DNA of 64,000 nt from DASUSH01 sp963785155 (GTDB taxonomy: Bacteria > Actinomycetota > Thermoleophilia > Solirubrobacterales > 70-9). The stretch covers positions 24,499-88,498 of the forward strand of contig CAWAUB010000002.1 in NCBI GenBank assembly GCA_963785155.1, written 5' to 3'. A program made the position numbers and the translations under genes. The notes below the pieces were generated by a model. The model did no database searches and was not told the DNA's origin. It was given only the letters and a program-made list of their open reading frames with translations. Position 1 is the stretch's first letter, and each line of letters starts with the position of its first letter. This document shows positions 53,911-62,118 of the stretch, one piece after another.

Positions 53911-56128
53911 GCGTTTCATCGTGCTGTGCGTTGCTGTGTTGTCTCTGGTCGTTGTCGCCGAGCCGGCGGTCGCGGACGCTTGGGAGCCGCCCGCTGAGCT
54001 TCCCTACCGCGAGGTAACGACCCCGCCGGAGGGCACGCCGACCGTGGGGGCGATGTTGATGGTCCACGGTGGTGGCTGGCAGGGTGGCACCAACTTCGTC
54101 ACCGACATCAGGCCGGCGGCCCAGCGCTACGCGGAGCAGGGCTGGCTCGTCTGGAACGTCGACTACCGGTGGTATGCGGAGGCGTTCGGGGACGTGCAGA
54201 TGTGGTACCGGATGCTCGCCGACGAGGTCGACGAGGCTGACCTGCCGATCTGCGCGTCGGGCGGCTCGGCTGGAGGCCACCTCTCGCTACTCCTCGCCGC
54301 GCACGAGCACCTCGACTGCGTGATTTCTGACGGCGGCCCGACCGATCTGACCCGTTCCAATCAGTGGCTGGACCAGTTCATCGAGCCCTCCTTCGGCGGT
54401 GTCCGCTGGGAGAACAGCCCCCAACGCTTTGCGGAGGAGGATCCGGCCGCCTACGACGAGAGTCAGATCCTGCTCGGCCACGCCGAGAAAGACATGCTGG
54501 TTTCCGTTGAGCCCACCAAGGACTTCGCGGCGACGCTGCCGCAGCGCACCGAGCTCCACGTGATGAAGAAGGGCACCGCGAAGTACGTGCATGCCGACGT
54601 CGATCCGGCCCAGCTCGACGCTTACCGCGAGGCCGAGCGGCGGCTCCTGACGCGGGTCGCGAATCCCGGATCAGCGGCGGTTGAGGGCGGCGTGCTCTCG
54701 GTCGCGTCGGCTCCGGGCACGGCGAGCATCTTGCGCGTCCAGCAGTCAGCGGGGAAGCTCCGCGTCAGCGATCCCGCCGGCATCCGGCCGGGCGCTGGAT
54801 GCGTGGCAGTTGACCTGACCACCACCGATTGCGACACGGGGTCCGTGTCGGCGGTGTCCATCTCGACGGGCGACCGTGCCGACCGGGTCAACACCGAGGG
54901 GTCGGTGCCGTTCACCGTGAACGGCGGGGAGGGCGATGACCGGATCGAGGACGGCGCAGGCGCCGCGACGCTTGATGGCGGCGCCGGCAACGACACCCTG
55001 ATCGCCGGGCTGGGCGCGGATCGCCTGGTCGGCGGCGAGGGCAGGGACATCGCCGACTACTCGGCGCGGACCACTGACCTGAAACTGTCGATCGACGGCC
55101 AGGCCAACGACGGCGTGGCCGGAGAGGGTGACGACATCCGCGCCGACATGGACTGGCTGATCGGGGGCTCCGGCCAGGATCGCCTCACCGGATCGCCGGC
55201 AGCCGAGGGGTTCTGGGCCCAGGGAGGCAACGACACCGTCGACGGCGGGACCGGGTCCGACTGGCTCAACGGAGGCGCCGGGACCGACACCATCGACTAC
55301 TCGAGCCGCCAGGAGCCGCTCACGATGAACCTGGACGGGTCGGGCAACGACGGAGCGGCAGGCGAAGCAGATGCGATCGGCGCCGACTTCGAGTGGCTGA
55401 TCGGGGGATCCGGCAACGATCGCATCACGGGGTCATCGGACGCCGAGGCGTTCTGGAGCCAGGGAGGCAACGACACCGTCGACGGCGGGACCGGGTCCGA
55501 CTGGCTCAATGGCGGCGCCGGCATCGACAAGATCGACTACTCGGCACGCAACGCGCCGGTGACGCTGTCCATCGACGGCAAGACCAACGACGGCGAGACG
55601 GGCGAAGCTGACGCCATCGGCGCCGACTTCGAGTACCTGGTCGGTGGCGGCGGCGACGACCGCCTCACCGGGTCGGCGGACGCCGAGGGCTTCTGGGGCC
55701 AGGGCGGGAACGACGTCGTTGACGGCGGGACCGGTTCCGACTGGCTCAACGGTGGCGCCGGGACCGACGCGATGGACTACTCGGCCCGCACCACGTCGGT
55801 CGCTCTGTCGCTGGACGACAAGAACAACGACGGCGCGGCCGGCGAGGCCGACGCGATCGCCCCCGACTTCGAGACCCTGATCGGCGGCGAGGGCGCGGAC
55901 AGCCTTCGAGGCAGCTCGAAGCCGGACACGCTCGAGGGTCGCGGCGGCGACGACACGCTCGAGGGCTTCGGCGGGAGGGACACCGTGAACGGTGGTGCCG
56001 GACGCGACGTCGCCCGTACGCGTGACCTGCAGCTCGACGACGTTGCCTGCGGTGGCGACGAGGACCGGGTCGTCGGGGATCTCCTCGATGCCCTGCTCGG
56101 GGACTGCGAGCTGCTCGACCTCATCTAG
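53909..56128 (+). CDS. Secreted esterase/lipase-like hydrolase with calcium-binding repeat C-terminus
   Basis: The signal peptide (FIVLCVAVLSLVVVAEPAVADA) is followed by an alpha/beta hydrolase of the HGGGW group: MLMVHGGGWQGG oxyanion loop, CASGGSAGGHLS nucleophile Ser, HAEKD for the Asp region and KYVHAD for the His. Residues ~330-700 are RTX-like, with GGEGDDR, GGAGNDT and GGTGSDW calcium turns set in four 80-residue repeats. It is probably a cell-surface or secreted ester hydrolase. The frame opens at TTG 53897, but that lies in a terminator stem; TTG 53909 or GTG 53921 fits the signal peptide better. Confidence 0.8.
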   Translation: MRFIVLCVAVLSLVVVAEPAVADAWEPPAELPYREVTTPPEGTPTVGAMLMVHGGGWQGGTNFVTDIRPAAQRYAEQGWLVWNVDYRWYAEAFGDVQMWYRMLADEVDEADLPICASGGSAGGHLSLLLAAHEHLDCVISDGGPTDLTRSNQWLDQFIEPSFGGVRWENSPQRFAEEDPAAYDESQILLGHAEKDMLVSVEPTKDFAATLPQRTELHVMKKGTAKYVHADVDPAQLDAYREAERRLLTRVANPGSAAVEGGVLSVASAPGTASILRVQQSAGKLRVSDPAGIRPGAGCVAVDLTTTDCDTGSVSAVSISTGDRADRVNTEGSVPFTVNGGEGDDRIEDGAGAATLDGGAGNDTLIAGLGADRLVGGEGRDIADYSARTTDLKLSIDGQANDGVAGEGDDIRADMDWLIGGSGQDRLTGSPAAEGFWAQGGNDTVDGGTGSDWLNGGAGTDTIDYSSRQEPLTMNLDGSGNDGAAGEADAIGADFEWLIGGSGNDRITGSSDAEAFWSQGGNDTVDGGTGSDWLNGGAGIDKIDYSARNAPVTLSIDGKTNDGETGEADAIGADFEYLVGGGGDDRLTGSADAEGFWGQGGNDVVDGGTGSDWLNGGAGTDAMDYSARTTSVALSLDDKNNDGAAGEADAIAPDFETLIGGEGADSLRGSSKPDTLEGRGGDDTLEGFGGRDTVNGGAGRDVARTRDLQLDDVACGGDEDRVVGDLLDALLGDCELLDLI
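55055..55936 (+). repeat. In-gene 240-bp tandem repeats (four units)
   Basis: Units begin with GAC-TAC (Asp-Tyr-Ser) at 55055, 55295, 55535 and 55775, exactly 240 bases apart; the fourth is partial. Each encodes DYS(A/S)R, a DGxxNDG turn, GxADFE(W/Y)L(I/V)GG, and GGTGSDWLNGGAG. Base identity is high in the second half of each unit, so recombination or assembly collapse could change the copy number. Confidence 0.92.
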
Positions 56129-56132
56129 CGAC

Positions 56133-56960
56133 CTAGCCGAGCGGCCCGAGCACGAGCTCGCGGTCGCCGAGCGGCTGCACCGGCCGCGCGTCGTCGTCGT
56201 AGGCGGCGGCGAGGGCGTCGAGCTGCTCGCGCGATGCCTCCGCGGGCTCGGCGAAGACCGTCCAGAGGACGCCTTCGCTGCAGGGTGGCGTGGTGAGGGA
56301 GCCTTCGTAGCGGTAGACGTCGCCCGTGCCGCCGCCCGGGAGGAGCGCCTGCGGGTCGACCTCGCCCGAGAGCTCGACCGAGTCGCCCGCTTCGGGCGGG
56401 ACCTTCTCGAAGGTCTCTGCCAGCGGCTCGTTCTCGGCGCCCTCGACGAGCCTGACGCCGAGTACGGCGAGCCGCTCGTCTTCCGTCGCGTGGACGAGAT
56501 GCAGCTCGGCGTCCGCTGCCTCGCCATCCACCAGGTGCTCGCTGGGAACGTGGAAGTGGTAGCCGACCAGCCCGTACTCCTTGCCCTTCGTCGTGATCGA
56601 TCCGCCGTCGTCGAGGGTCACCGCGACCTCGTAGCCGTTGTTCTCCTCCTCCCCGGCGGAACGGCGGTAGGCGAACTCGATCGGGGGGACCTCGCCGGGG
56701 GTCGCGCCGGTGAGGTCGATCGGCGACTGCCGCTCGCTGTCGGAGCAGGCCCTGTAATCGGGGTTGAGATCGGCCCAGAACTCGGGGCCGGTGTCGCCCG
56801 CATAGGACCAATCGGAGCCATGCGCTTCGCCTGCGGCCTGCGCCGCCTGCGGGATGTCGTCGACCTCCGCAGCGGTCGACGTGGTCTCCTCCTGATCGCT
56901 GCCGCAGCCGGCGATGAGCGCCGCCCCGGCGATCAGGACGGCTCCCGCGCGGATCCTCAA
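56133..56960 (-). CDS. Alpha-class carbonic anhydrase, lipoprotein
   Basis: The 275-residue protein starts with a lipobox (LIAGAALIAGCGSD), so it is anchored outside the membrane. The alpha-CA core shows CSDSERQSPIDL, YHFHVPSEH (two zinc His), ELHLVH (third His) and SLTTPPCSEGVLW. It hydrates CO2. ATG 56960 overlaps the stop of the aldehyde dehydrogenase gene by 4 bases, so the two are coupled, perhaps because CO2/bicarbonate handling follows the same regulation. The esterase gene ends 4 bases away on the other strand. Confidence 0.93.
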   Translation of the reverse strand: MRIRAGAVLIAGAALIAGCGSDQEETTSTAAEVDDIPQAAQAAGEAHGSDWSYAGDTGPEFWADLNPDYRACSDSERQSPIDLTGATPGEVPPIEFAYRRSAGEEENNGYEVAVTLDDGGSITTKGKEYGLVGYHFHVPSEHLVDGEAADAELHLVHATEDERLAVLGVRLVEGAENEPLAETFEKVPPEAGDSVELSGEVDPQALLPGGGTGDVYRYEGSLTTPPCSEGVLWTVFAEPAEASREQLDALAAAYDDDARPVQPLGDRELVLGPLG

Positions 56961-58411
56961 AGGTTCACCGCGACGTACTTCGTCTCCAGGTACTCGTCGA
57001 TGCCCTCGTTGCCGCCCTCGCGGCCGATGCCGGACTGCTTGACGCCGCCGAAGGGGGCGCCGGCGTTGGAGACCATGCCCTGGTTGAGGCCGATCATGCC
57101 GGTCTCGAGGCCCTCGCAGACGCGCAGCGCCCGCTTGATGTCGCGGGTGAAGACGTAGGAGACGAGCCCGTACTCCGTGTCGTTCGCGGCCGCGATCGCC
57201 GCCTCCTCGGAGTCGAACGACGCGACCGGCGCGACGGGGCCGAAGATCTCCTCGCGGAACACGCGGGCGTCGGCGGGGACGTCGGCGAGGACGGTCGGCT
57301 CGTAGAAGTAGCCGGCGCCGTCCACCTTGCCGCCGCCGACGAGCGCCTTCGCCCCCTTGCCGACGGCGTCATCGACCAGTTCAGCGACCTTGCCCTGCTG
57401 GTCGGCGTCGATCAGCGGGCCGATGTCGACACCCTCCTCGACGCCGCGTCCGACCTTGAGGGCGCCCATCCGCTCCGCGAGTCGTGAGGTGAACTCCTCG
57501 ACGAGCGGCTCGGCGACGTGGAAGCGGTTCGCCGAGGTGCAGGCCTCGCCGATGTTGCGCATCTTGGCGATCATCGCGCCCTCGACCGCGTCGTCGACGT
57601 CGGCGTCGTCGAAGACGAGGAAGGGGGCGTTGCCGCCCAGCTCCATCGAGACCTTCAGCACCTGGTCGGCCGATTGGGCGATCAGGCCCTGGCCGACCTC
57701 GGTCGAGCCCGTGAAGCTGAGCTTGCGCAGGCGAGGGTCGGTGATGATCGGCTCCGAGATCGCGCCGGAGGAGCTGCCGGTGATGATGTTGAGGACGCCG
57801 TCCGGGAGGCCGCATTCGGCGAGCAGGTCCGCGAGCGCCAGCGCCGAGAGCGGCGTCAGCTTCGCCGGCTTCCAGACCATGGTGCAGCCGGCGGCGATGG
57901 CCGGACCGACCTTCCGCGTCCCCATCGCGTTGGGGAAGTTCCAGGGCGTGATGAAGTAGCAGGGGCCGATCGGCTGGCGCATCACCAGCACCCGGCTCTG
58001 GGCGTTGCCGGCGGTCTTGTAGTAGCCGTCGATGCGCAGCGCCTCGCCGGAGAACCAGCGGAAGAACTCGGCGGCGTAGGTGATCTCCGCCTTCGACTCC
58101 GCGACCGCCTTGCCCATCTCGAGCGTCATCAGCAGCGCCAGGTCGTCGAGCCGCTCCCCGAGCTTCTCGAATGCGTGCCAGAGGATCCGGCCACGCTCGT
58201 TGGGCGGGGTCGCCGCCCACTCCGGCTGCACCGCCGCGGCGGCGTCGAGGGCTGCCTTCGCGTCCTCGGGCGTCGCGTCGGCGATCTCGCAGAGCGTCTC
58301 GCCGGTCGAGGGATCCTCGACGGCGAGGGTCTCGCCGCTCGACGAGTCGCGCCACTCGCCGCCGATCAACAGCTGCTTCGGGACGGCGTCGATGACCTGC
58401 TTCTCGTCCAT
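56957..58411 (-). CDS. gabD: NAD(P)-dependent aldehyde dehydrogenase, succinate-semialdehyde type
   Basis: The 484-residue aldehyde dehydrogenase has FITPWNFPNAMGTRKVGPAIAAG, FTGSTEVGQGL, MELGGNAPFLVFDDAD and the catalytic Cys in GEACTSANRFHV. The LETGMIGLNQGMVSNAGAPFGGVKQSG ending is typical of GabD/SSADH. It oxidises succinate semialdehyde to succinate, feeding fumarase. ATG 58411 is the start, 27 bases from the divergent SpoIID gene. No GABA transaminase is nearby, so the substrate assignment is by family only. Confidence 0.88.
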   Translation of the reverse strand: MDEKQVIDAVPKQLLIGGEWRDSSSGETLAVEDPSTGETLCEIADATPEDAKAALDAAAAVQPEWAATPPNERGRILWHAFEKLGERLDDLALLMTLEMGKAVAESKAEITYAAEFFRWFSGEALRIDGYYKTAGNAQSRVLVMRQPIGPCYFITPWNFPNAMGTRKVGPAIAAGCTMVWKPAKLTPLSALALADLLAECGLPDGVLNIITGSSSGAISEPIITDPRLRKLSFTGSTEVGQGLIAQSADQVLKVSMELGGNAPFLVFDDADVDDAVEGAMIAKMRNIGEACTSANRFHVAEPLVEEFTSRLAERMGALKVGRGVEEGVDIGPLIDADQQGKVAELVDDAVGKGAKALVGGGKVDGAGYFYEPTVLADVPADARVFREEIFGPVAPVASFDSEEAAIAAANDTEYGLVSYVFTRDIKRALRVCEGLETGMIGLNQGMVSNAGAPFGGVKQSGIGREGGNEGIDEYLETKYVAVNL

Positions 58412-58438
58412 CGCTTTCGGAGCCTACCCTTGCGACCG

Positions 58439-59530
58439 ATGGGGCGAATCGTTGTGGCCGCGGGAGCCATCGTCGCGATGCTGCTGGGGGCCGCCTCGGC
58501 CGATGCGGCCTGGGTCGTCAAGGGCCGTGGCTTCGGCCACGGGATCGGCCTGAGCCAGTACGGGGCATACGGCTACGCGCAAGCACGGGAAGGGCTACAA
58601 GGGCATCCTCGACCACTACTACAAGGGGACGAAGCTCGGCAGCGCCTCGGGGAAGAAGGTCCGGGTCCTCGTCGGCGGCGGCGACCACGTCTCGTTCAGC
58701 GGCGCGAAGCGCGCCTGCGGGGAGAAGCTGAAGGAATCGAAGAGCTATCGGTTCGAGCGCTCGGGCGGCGGCGTTGCGCTCGCCAGCGGAGGCGGCTCGA
58801 GGCTGGCCTCATGCGGCGACGCCGGCGGCGCCCGGGGCGGCTCCACCGTCACCTATTCCGGCAAGGGCGACTACCGCGGGGAGCTGCTCGCGGTGGCGAC
58901 CGGGGGCGGCCTGAACGCCGTCAACAGGCTCGGCATCGACGAGTACGTGAAGGGCGTGGTTCCGAACGAGATGCCGAGCTCCTGGCCGCAGGACGCGCTG
59001 CGCTCACAGGCGCGTCGTCGCGCGCTCGTACGCGCTGTCGACCACGGTGGACGGCGACGGCTTCGACCTCTACGACGACACCCGCAGCCAGGTCTACGAG
59101 GGCAAGGACTCGGAGACCGGTGGGACAAACAAGGCGGTCAAGGCAACCTCTGGCGAGGTCGTGAAGGACGGTGGCAAGACGGCGCGTCACCTACTACTTC
59201 TCCACCTCGGGTGGGCAGACCGAGAGCATCCAGTTCGGCTTCCCCGGCGCGGAGCCGCGCTCCTATCTGAAGAGCGTGCGCGACCCATACGACGACGAAT
59301 CGCCCCACCACCGCTGGAAGGAGACGTTCTCCCGCGGCGAGATCGAGAACCGCCTCGCTGGCTACGTCCAGGGGCGCCTGAAGGAGATCGACGTGACCAA
59401 GACCGGCGTCTCGCCGCGGATCGTCAAGGCGAAGGTGCGGGGCACGGGCGGCAGCGAGACGATCAGTGGCCTGACCCTGCAGGGACAGCTTGGCCTGATG
59501 AGCACCTGGGCGCGCTTCAAGCGGAAGTAG
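58439..59530 (+). CDS. SpoIID/LytB-domain secreted protein, three frame breaks
   Basis: The signal peptide (IVVAAGAIVAMLLGAASADAAW) is followed by GRGFGHGIGLSQYGAYGYA, then the SpoIID/LytB domain: LNAVNRLGIDEYVKGVVPNEMPSSWP, LRSQAVVARSYAL, TYYFSTSGGQTE. In spore formers SpoIID is a lytic transglycosylase; in actinobacteria such proteins act on peptidoglycan outside the cell. Breaks near 58585 (GCGCAAGCAC for GCGAAGCAC), 59007 and 59185 (both GCGCGTC for GCCGTC) are one-base insertions. ATG 58439. It ends 4 bases before the CsoR-like palindrome. Confidence 0.87.
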
Positions 59531-59534
59531 GCTG

Positions 59535-59551
59535 ATACCCTCCGGGGGTAT
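59535..59551 (+). promoter_or_regulatory. CsoR/RcnR-like palindrome at a start codon
   Basis: ATACCC (59535-59540), TCCGG, GGGTAT (59546-59551) is a perfect inverted repeat like the TACCC-GGGTA operators of CsoR/RcnR-family metal sensors. It overlaps the first bases of the ATG at 59550. No csoR gene is in the window, so the assignment rests on sequence alone. Confidence 0.5.
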
Positions 59552-60141
59552 GGAAGCACACGCCCATCATCACCACGAGATGCCGACCGAGGGGTCGGCC
59601 CTCACCGGCGTCGCGATCAGCGCGACCCTCCACTGCCTGACCGGCTGCGCGATCGGCGAGGTCGCCGGCGTCGCGATCGGCACCGCGCTCGGGCTTCTCC
59701 GATTTCGGGACGATCGCCCTGGCGGTCGCGCTCGCCTTCGTCTTCGGCTACGCGCTGACCAGCCTGCCGCTGCTTCGCGCGGGCCTCGCCTTCGCAGCCG
59801 TCGATCCCGATCGCGCTCGCCTCCGACACGCTCTCGATCGCGACGATGGAGGTCGTCGACAACGCGATCATGCTGCTCGATTCCGGGCGCGATGGACGCC
59901 GGCCTCGACATCGCTCCTCTTCTGGGGCAGCCTCGCCTTCGCCCTCGCGATCGCCTTCGTCCTCACCGTCCCGGTGAACCGCTGGCTGATCGGCCGCGGC
60001 AAGGGCCACACCGCGGTCCACGAGACCGGCATCCACGGCGGCCCGCCGACTCGCGTCGTCGGTGCCGCGGTGATCTTCGCCTTCATCTTCGGCGTCGCGG
60101 TCCTGGTGGTCGAGGCAGCGGGTTCGGGGACCCTTGCCTGA
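59550..60141 (+). CDS. DUF4396-type membrane protein with His-rich N-terminus, four frame breaks
   Basis: The N-terminus EAHAHHHHEMPTEG could bind metal. Then come LTGVAISATLHCLTGCAIGEVAGVAIGTALG, ALAVALAFVFGYALTSLPLLRAGLAF, SDTLSIATMEVVDNAIMLLIPGAMDAGLD and LAIAFVLTVPVNRWLIGRGKGHTAVH, the pattern of DUF4396 membrane proteins. Breaks near 59702, 59803, 59883 and 59918 are single insertions: TCGAT for TCAT twice, and CGC for CC at the last. It ends GSGTLA at 60141. If translation starts at ATG 59580 instead, the His run is not translated. Metal-related function is inferred from the operator and the His cluster. Confidence 0.75.
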
Positions 60142-60787
60142 GGCGCGCTACGTCCCGGCGCTCCGCTTCCGCGCCCTGACGGGGCTCTACGACCCGGTCG
60201 CCCGCGTCGTCCGCGAGGGCGAGTTCAAGGGCGGCTCCTCGATCAGGCAGCGATCGAGCCCGGCCACCGGGTCCTGGACCTCGCCTGCGGGACCGGGACC
60301 CTCGCGATCGCGGCGAAGGCCGAGGTCCCGGAGGCGGAGCTCGCCGGGATCGACGGCGATCCGGAGATGCTCGCTCAGGCCGAGCGCAAGGCCGGCAGCC
60401 GAGGGCGCCGCGGTCGACTTCCGGGAGGGGCTCTCGACCGAGCTGCCCTACCCGGACGGCACCTTCGACCGCGTCCTCTCCACCCTCTTCTTCCACCACC
60501 TCGACCCCGACGGCAAGCGGCGGACGCTCGCCGAGGTCCTCCGGGTGCTGCGGCCGGGCGGTGAGCTCCACATCGCGGACTGGGGCAAGCCCTCGGACCC
60601 GCTGATGGCGCTGCTCGGCTGGCAGGTCCGGCTCCTCGACGGCCGTGACGTCACGGACGAGAACTTCACCGGCGCGCTCCCCGGCGTGGTCGAGGGCGCG
60701 GGCTTCGAGGACGTCGCCGAGCGGGACCGCCTGCGGACCCCGCTCGGCTCGATCGTCCTCCTCGCGGCGCGGGCGCCGCGAGCCTGA
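60134..60787 (+). CDS. Class I SAM-dependent methyltransferase, two frame breaks
   Basis: A UbiE-like small-molecule methyltransferase of about 217 residues: RVLDLACGTGTLAIAAKAEVPEAELAGIDGDPEML, LPYPDGTFDRVLSTLFFHHLD and VLRPGGELHIADWGKP. The first is in a different frame from the flanks: one C is missing near 60247 and one C is extra near 60402, so the frame returns. TTG 60134 overlaps the DUF4396 stop. The substrate is unknown. It converges on the small ABM-like gene. Confidence 0.87.
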   Translation: MPEARYVPALRFRALTGLYDPVARVVREGEFKGGSSIRQRSSPATGSWTSPAGPGPSRSRRRPRSRRRSSPGSTAIRRCSLRPSARPAAEGAAVDFREGLSTELPYPDGTFDRVLSTLFFHHLDPDGKRRTLAEVLRVLRPGGELHIADWGKPSDPLMALLGWQVRLLDGRDVTDENFTGALPGVVEGAGFEDVAERDRLRTPLGSIVLLAARAPRA

Positions 60788-60794
60788 GCAGCGC

Positions 60795-61083
60795 TCAGGC
60801 GTTCATCTCGACGATCACCTCGCAGCGGTCGACCGAAGCGCGGGTGCCCGGCGTGTCCGACGAATCCATCGCTTCGAAGGCGGCCTCGGAGGAACGCATC
60901 TTCTCGTCGTCCTCGAAATGCTGGATCACGACCGCCGTGCCCTGATCCCTGTCGGCGAGGACGGTGATCCCCGGTGGCCTCGACGCCCTCCGGCGGGCCT
61001 TCGCTGGCGTCGATCCGCTCCTTGATCTGGTCGATCCGCTCGGGGCTCACCCCCGTGAACCGCACAACTCGTACTGCTGCCAT
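60795..61083 (-). CDS. Small dimeric alpha-beta-barrel-like protein, one frame break
   Basis: About 95 residues: AAVRVVRFTGVSPERIDQIKERIDASEGPPEGVEATG then ITVLADRDQGTAVVIQHFEDDEKMRSSEAAFEAM and a final strand VDRCEVIVEMNA. The alternation of two strand-helix units fits the ferredoxin-like dimeric barrel of ABM/EthD-type proteins. An extra G near 60970 (GGGGATC) shifts the frame; corrected, it stops at 60795. The function is not predictable. Confidence 0.65.
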
Positions 61084-61110
61084 TGGCTCCTCCTCCTGTT
61101 GCGTTTCGTC

Positions 61111-62103
61111 CTATCCGTCCGGATAAGGCTGAAGCTCGATCCCATGGTCGGTGTCGCGGGTGCCGAACTCGTAGGCGGCTGCGCCGGAGACGACGAGCCG
61201 GCGCGGCGCCTGACCCTTGCGCTCGACGGTCAGCTCGAGGTCGGAGATCGAGCAGTTGAGCGTGTTGTGCTCCGGGCCGACCGGGTCGGCGTAGACCCAG
61301 GCGACGAAGTTGCGTCGCTCGGAGCTGACCCGGCCCGAGACTGAGATCCCCTTGCCGCCGAGCTCGAAATCGCAGGCGGTCGGCGCCTCCGAGACCTTCG
61401 TCGAGCGGATCCGGTCGAAGCCCCCGAGCCGGTGGCGCTCGCCGTCGATGTTCAGCATCGCGTTGCCGACCCAGGGCGTCGTCCAGGGACCGACCTTGAT
61501 CCGCCCCACCGCCATGTCGAACCAGCTGCCTGGCTCCTCGCCCTCGAAGTCGGCGCCCTGGATCCAGACCCAGCGCTCGGCGTGCTCGGCGCCCCAGTTG
61601 TGGCCGACCATTCCCGGCCACCCGTCGAGCTCGATCTCGCGGCCGGCCACCTCGACCTTCCCGCTCCAGCGGGCGCTCGGGTAGGGGCTCAGGAACTTGG
61701 TCTTCGGCAGCGGCGCGCCGTAGAGGAAGTCGTAGGGGAGGTGGTGGAACGGCTCGTTCGCGTCCTCGAAGGTGAGATCCCAGTTGGCCTCGAACGCGTC
61801 GGTCGCGATGCTGCCCTGGGCCGCGCCCGGAGCGAAGCCGGCGGCCGCGACCTGGATGTAGGAGTCCGCCGGGACGGAAAGCTCGGATTCGGGCACCGTG
61901 ACCTTCGTCGCCAGCGGCTTCTCGGCCTCGGCGTCGAACAGGGTGAACCAGATCGACGCCGTCATCTCCTCGCCCGGGCGCTTGTGGACCGTGTGCCGGA
62001 TCCAGATCCCGAGCCCCCCGCCCGGCTGCGTGGCCTTGATGTAGAAGCTCTCGTAGTGGCCCTTGTCGCGGTCGACCGCGGGGAAGCGGGCTTCGGTGCG
62101 CAT
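61111..62103 (-). CDS. CrtC/AttH-like lipocalin-type protein
   Basis: The 330-residue intact frame has GHYESFYIKATQPGGGLGIWIRHTVHK at the start, FHHLPYDFLYGAPLPKTKFLSPYP in the middle and PGMVGHNWGAEHAERWVWIQGADF, the pattern of AttH/CrtC (hydroxyneurosporene synthase or tocopherol cyclase-like) double lipocalin folds that act on hydrophobic substrates. No carotenoid genes are in the window, so a lipid or isoprenoid role is only inferred. ATG 62103 is used rather than the longer frame, leaving 15 bases to the divergent gene. Confidence 0.72.
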   Translation of the reverse strand: MRTEARFPAVDRDKGHYESFYIKATQPGGGLGIWIRHTVHKRPGEEMTASIWFTLFDAEAEKPLATKVTVPESELSVPADSYIQVAAAGFAPGAAQGSIATDAFEANWDLTFEDANEPFHHLPYDFLYGAPLPKTKFLSPYPSARWSGKVEVAGREIELDGWPGMVGHNWGAEHAERWVWIQGADFEGEEPGSWFDMAVGRIKVGPWTTPWVGNAMLNIDGERHRLGGFDRIRSTKVSEAPTACDFELGGKGISVSGRVSSERRNFVAWVYADPVGPEHNTLNCSISDLELTVERKGQAPRRLVVSGAAAYEFGTRDTDHGIELQPYPDG

Positions 62104-62118
62104 CTCTCCGAACCTAAC

